Positions 3,954 through 5,106 of a stretch of 5,106 bases of DNA are shown here, in pieces; within the stretch, counting starts at the first letter, position 1, and the number at the start of each line of letters is the position of its first letter. Position numbers and translations under genes: made by a program. Below the pieces are notes generated by a model that saw only the letters and a list, made by a program, of their open reading frames with translations, was not told the DNA's origin and did no database searches. Source of the DNA: Bacillota bacterium (GTDB taxonomy: Bacteria; Bacillota; Clostridia; Acetivibrionales; DSM-2933); assembly GCA_030705945.1 (NCBI GenBank), contig JAUZPS010000379.1, positions 1 to 5,106 of the forward strand, written 5' to 3'.

Positions 3954-5106
3954 ATGTTAGACTTAACACCAAAGGAGTATGTAGAAAGAAGCGCCATAAC
4001 AATCAACCCGGCTAAGACCTGTCAGCCTGTGGGCGCAATGTACGCAGCGTTGGGTATACACAAATGCCTGCCTCACAGTCATGGTTCCCAAGGTTGCTGC
4101 GCATACCACAGAAAATTTCTTACAAGAAATTTCAGAGATCCGGTAATGGCTTCTACAAGTTCATTTACTGAAGGAGCTTCGGTTTTTGGAGGCGGAACAA
4201 ATTTAAAAACAGCTATTAAAAATGTTTTTTCGATATATAACCCTGATATTATAGCAATACACACAACTTGTCTTTCTGAAACAATAGGAGACGATATTCC
4301 AACTTTTATCAGTCAGTCTCAGATACCTGAGGGCAAACTGGTAATTCATGCTAATACTCCTAGCTATCAGGGATCCCATGTAACAGGTTTTTCAAATATG
4401 GTTAAGGCAATGGTCAAATACCTTTCAGTAAACAGCAAGACACCCAATGGTAAAATCAATATTATTCCTGGATTTGTAAATCCGGGTGATATGAGAGAAA
4501 TTAAAAGAATGATGAAAACTATGGGAACAGAAAGCATAATGTTCCCCGATACGAGCGGTGTGTTGGATGCTCCTATGACAGGTAAATACGAAATGTATCC
4601 AAGAGGCGGAGCAAAAATATCTGACATAATCGATGCTGGTAACTCAACAGCGACTGTAGCTCTAGGAAGCTTTGCATCCGCTGATGGCGCTTATGAGATG
4701 GAGAAAAGATGCAAAGTTCCAAGCAAAGTATTAAAGACGCCTATTGGAATAAAAGCTACTGATGATTTTCTGATGGCGGTTTCCAAGTTAACTGGGAAGT
4801 CAATTCCAGCAGAGCTTGAAGAAGAAAGAGGCCAGTTGGTGGATATAATGGTGGACTGTCATTACCATTATCACGGCAAAAAAGTTGCAATATTCGGTGA
4901 TCCTGATATAGTGATCGCCCTGACAGAATTTGCTATAAGCCTTGGCATGATTCCTAAATATGTTCTCACAGGTACGCCTGGAGAAGTTTTTGAGAGGGAA
5001 GTAAAAGGGATGTTAAGTGAAGCGGGAATTGAAGGCAAAGTAAAAAGTTTGGGAGATCTCTTTACAATGCATCAATGGATAAAAAATGAGCCAGTAGATC
5101 TTATAA
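3954..5106 (+). CDS. nifK: nitrogenase molybdenum-iron protein beta chain NifK, 3' end beyond window
   Basis: NifK is the beta subunit of the MoFe protein. It shares the P-cluster with NifD and completes the Fe-protein docking surface. The frame stays open from ATG 3954 to the window edge, giving 384 complete codons. C. pasteurianum NifK has about 458 residues, so roughly the last 75 are missing from the window. P-cluster ligands are visible at Cys23 (NPAKTCQPVGAMYA), Cys48 (HGSQGCCAYHR, with an adjacent Cys49) and Cys106 (HTTCLSETIGDD). Other family blocks are ASTSSFTEGASVFGGG (residues 66-81), NTPSYQGSHVTGF and FPDTSGVLDAP. The short N-terminus, without the extra ~50 residues found in Azotobacter NifK, is the clostridial form. 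Only 5 bases separate it from nifD. The TAA within the last six bases is out of frame and is not its stop codon. Confidence 0.98.
   Translation, partial: MLDLTPKEYVERSAITINPAKTCQPVGAMYAALGIHKCLPHSHGSQGCCAYHRKFLTRNFRDPVMASTSSFTEGASVFGGGTNLKTAIKNVFSIYNPDIIAIHTTCLSETIGDDIPTFISQSQIPEGKLVIHANTPSYQGSHVTGFSNMVKAMVKYLSVNSKTPNGKINIIPGFVNPGDMREIKRMMKTMGTESIMFPDTSGVLDAPMTGKYEMYPRGGAKISDIIDAGNSTATVALGSFASADGAYEMEKRCKVPSKVLKTPIGIKATDDFLMAVSKLTGKSIPAELEEERGQLVDIMVDCHYHYHGKKVAIFGDPDIVIALTEFAISLGMIPKYVLTGTPGEVFEREVKGMLSEAGIEGKVKSLGDLFTMHQWIKNEPVDLI

Noticed and set aside
5101..5106. TAA at the window end as the nifK stop codon
   Set aside because: The last codons in frame are CTT ATA followed by a single A. 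The TAA is out of frame, and NifK should continue for about 75 more residues.
2356..5106. Vanadium- or iron-only nitrogenase
   Set aside because: NifD has the C. pasteurianum Mo-type motifs and insertion, and no vnfG or anfG delta-subunit gene lies between nifD and nifK.
1..5106. Mobile elements, CRISPR arrays, tRNA or rRNA genes
   Set aside because: No transposase, spaced repeat array, cloverleaf or rRNA sequence was seen on either strand. The remaining open frames are antisense shadows of the nif genes.

Overview
The window is the 5' part of a molybdenum-nitrogenase (nif) operon from a low-G+C anaerobic Firmicute, most likely a Clostridium or close relative. The DNA is AT-rich, the Shine-Dalgarno sites are strong GGAGG types, and the NifH, NifD and NifK proteins have Clostridium pasteurianum-type features. 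These include a NifD of about 530 residues with the clostridial insertion and the QCHRSINYI cofactor-ligand motif.

Layout, all on the + strand. Positions 1-123 hold the last 40 codons of an ANTAR-domain protein, an RNA-binding antiterminator-type regulator. Positions 124-714 are a 591-bp non-coding stretch. It contains a near-consensus extended -10 sigma-A promoter (319-347), a strong intrinsic terminator (415-450), and then three further inverted-repeat structures (478-503, 531-616, 625-678) that lead up to the nifH ribosome binding site. The structural and regulatory genes follow: nifH (715-1536), nifI1 (1618-1944), nifI2 (1957-2340), nifD (2356-3948) and nifK (3954 to beyond the window end). 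nifI1 to nifK are tightly packed, with gaps of 5 to 15 bases. An 81-base gap separates nifH from nifI1.

How the genes work together: NifH (Fe protein) donates electrons to the NifDK MoFe protein, which reduces N2. NifI1 and NifI2 are PII-family proteins that, in the studied systems, switch nitrogenase activity off after translation when fixed nitrogen is plentiful. The upstream ANTAR gene, together with a promoter and terminator lying ahead of nifH, suggests a second, transcriptional layer: attenuation and antitermination in the nifH leader.

The coding genes are a known clostridial arrangement and hold little novelty. The part worth a second look is the long, heavily structured nifH leader. 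I could not find the canonical twin hexaloop ANTAR target in it, so the link between the ANTAR protein and this terminator is an inference. A weak possible promoter downstream of the terminator (604-632) would offer a simpler alternative.
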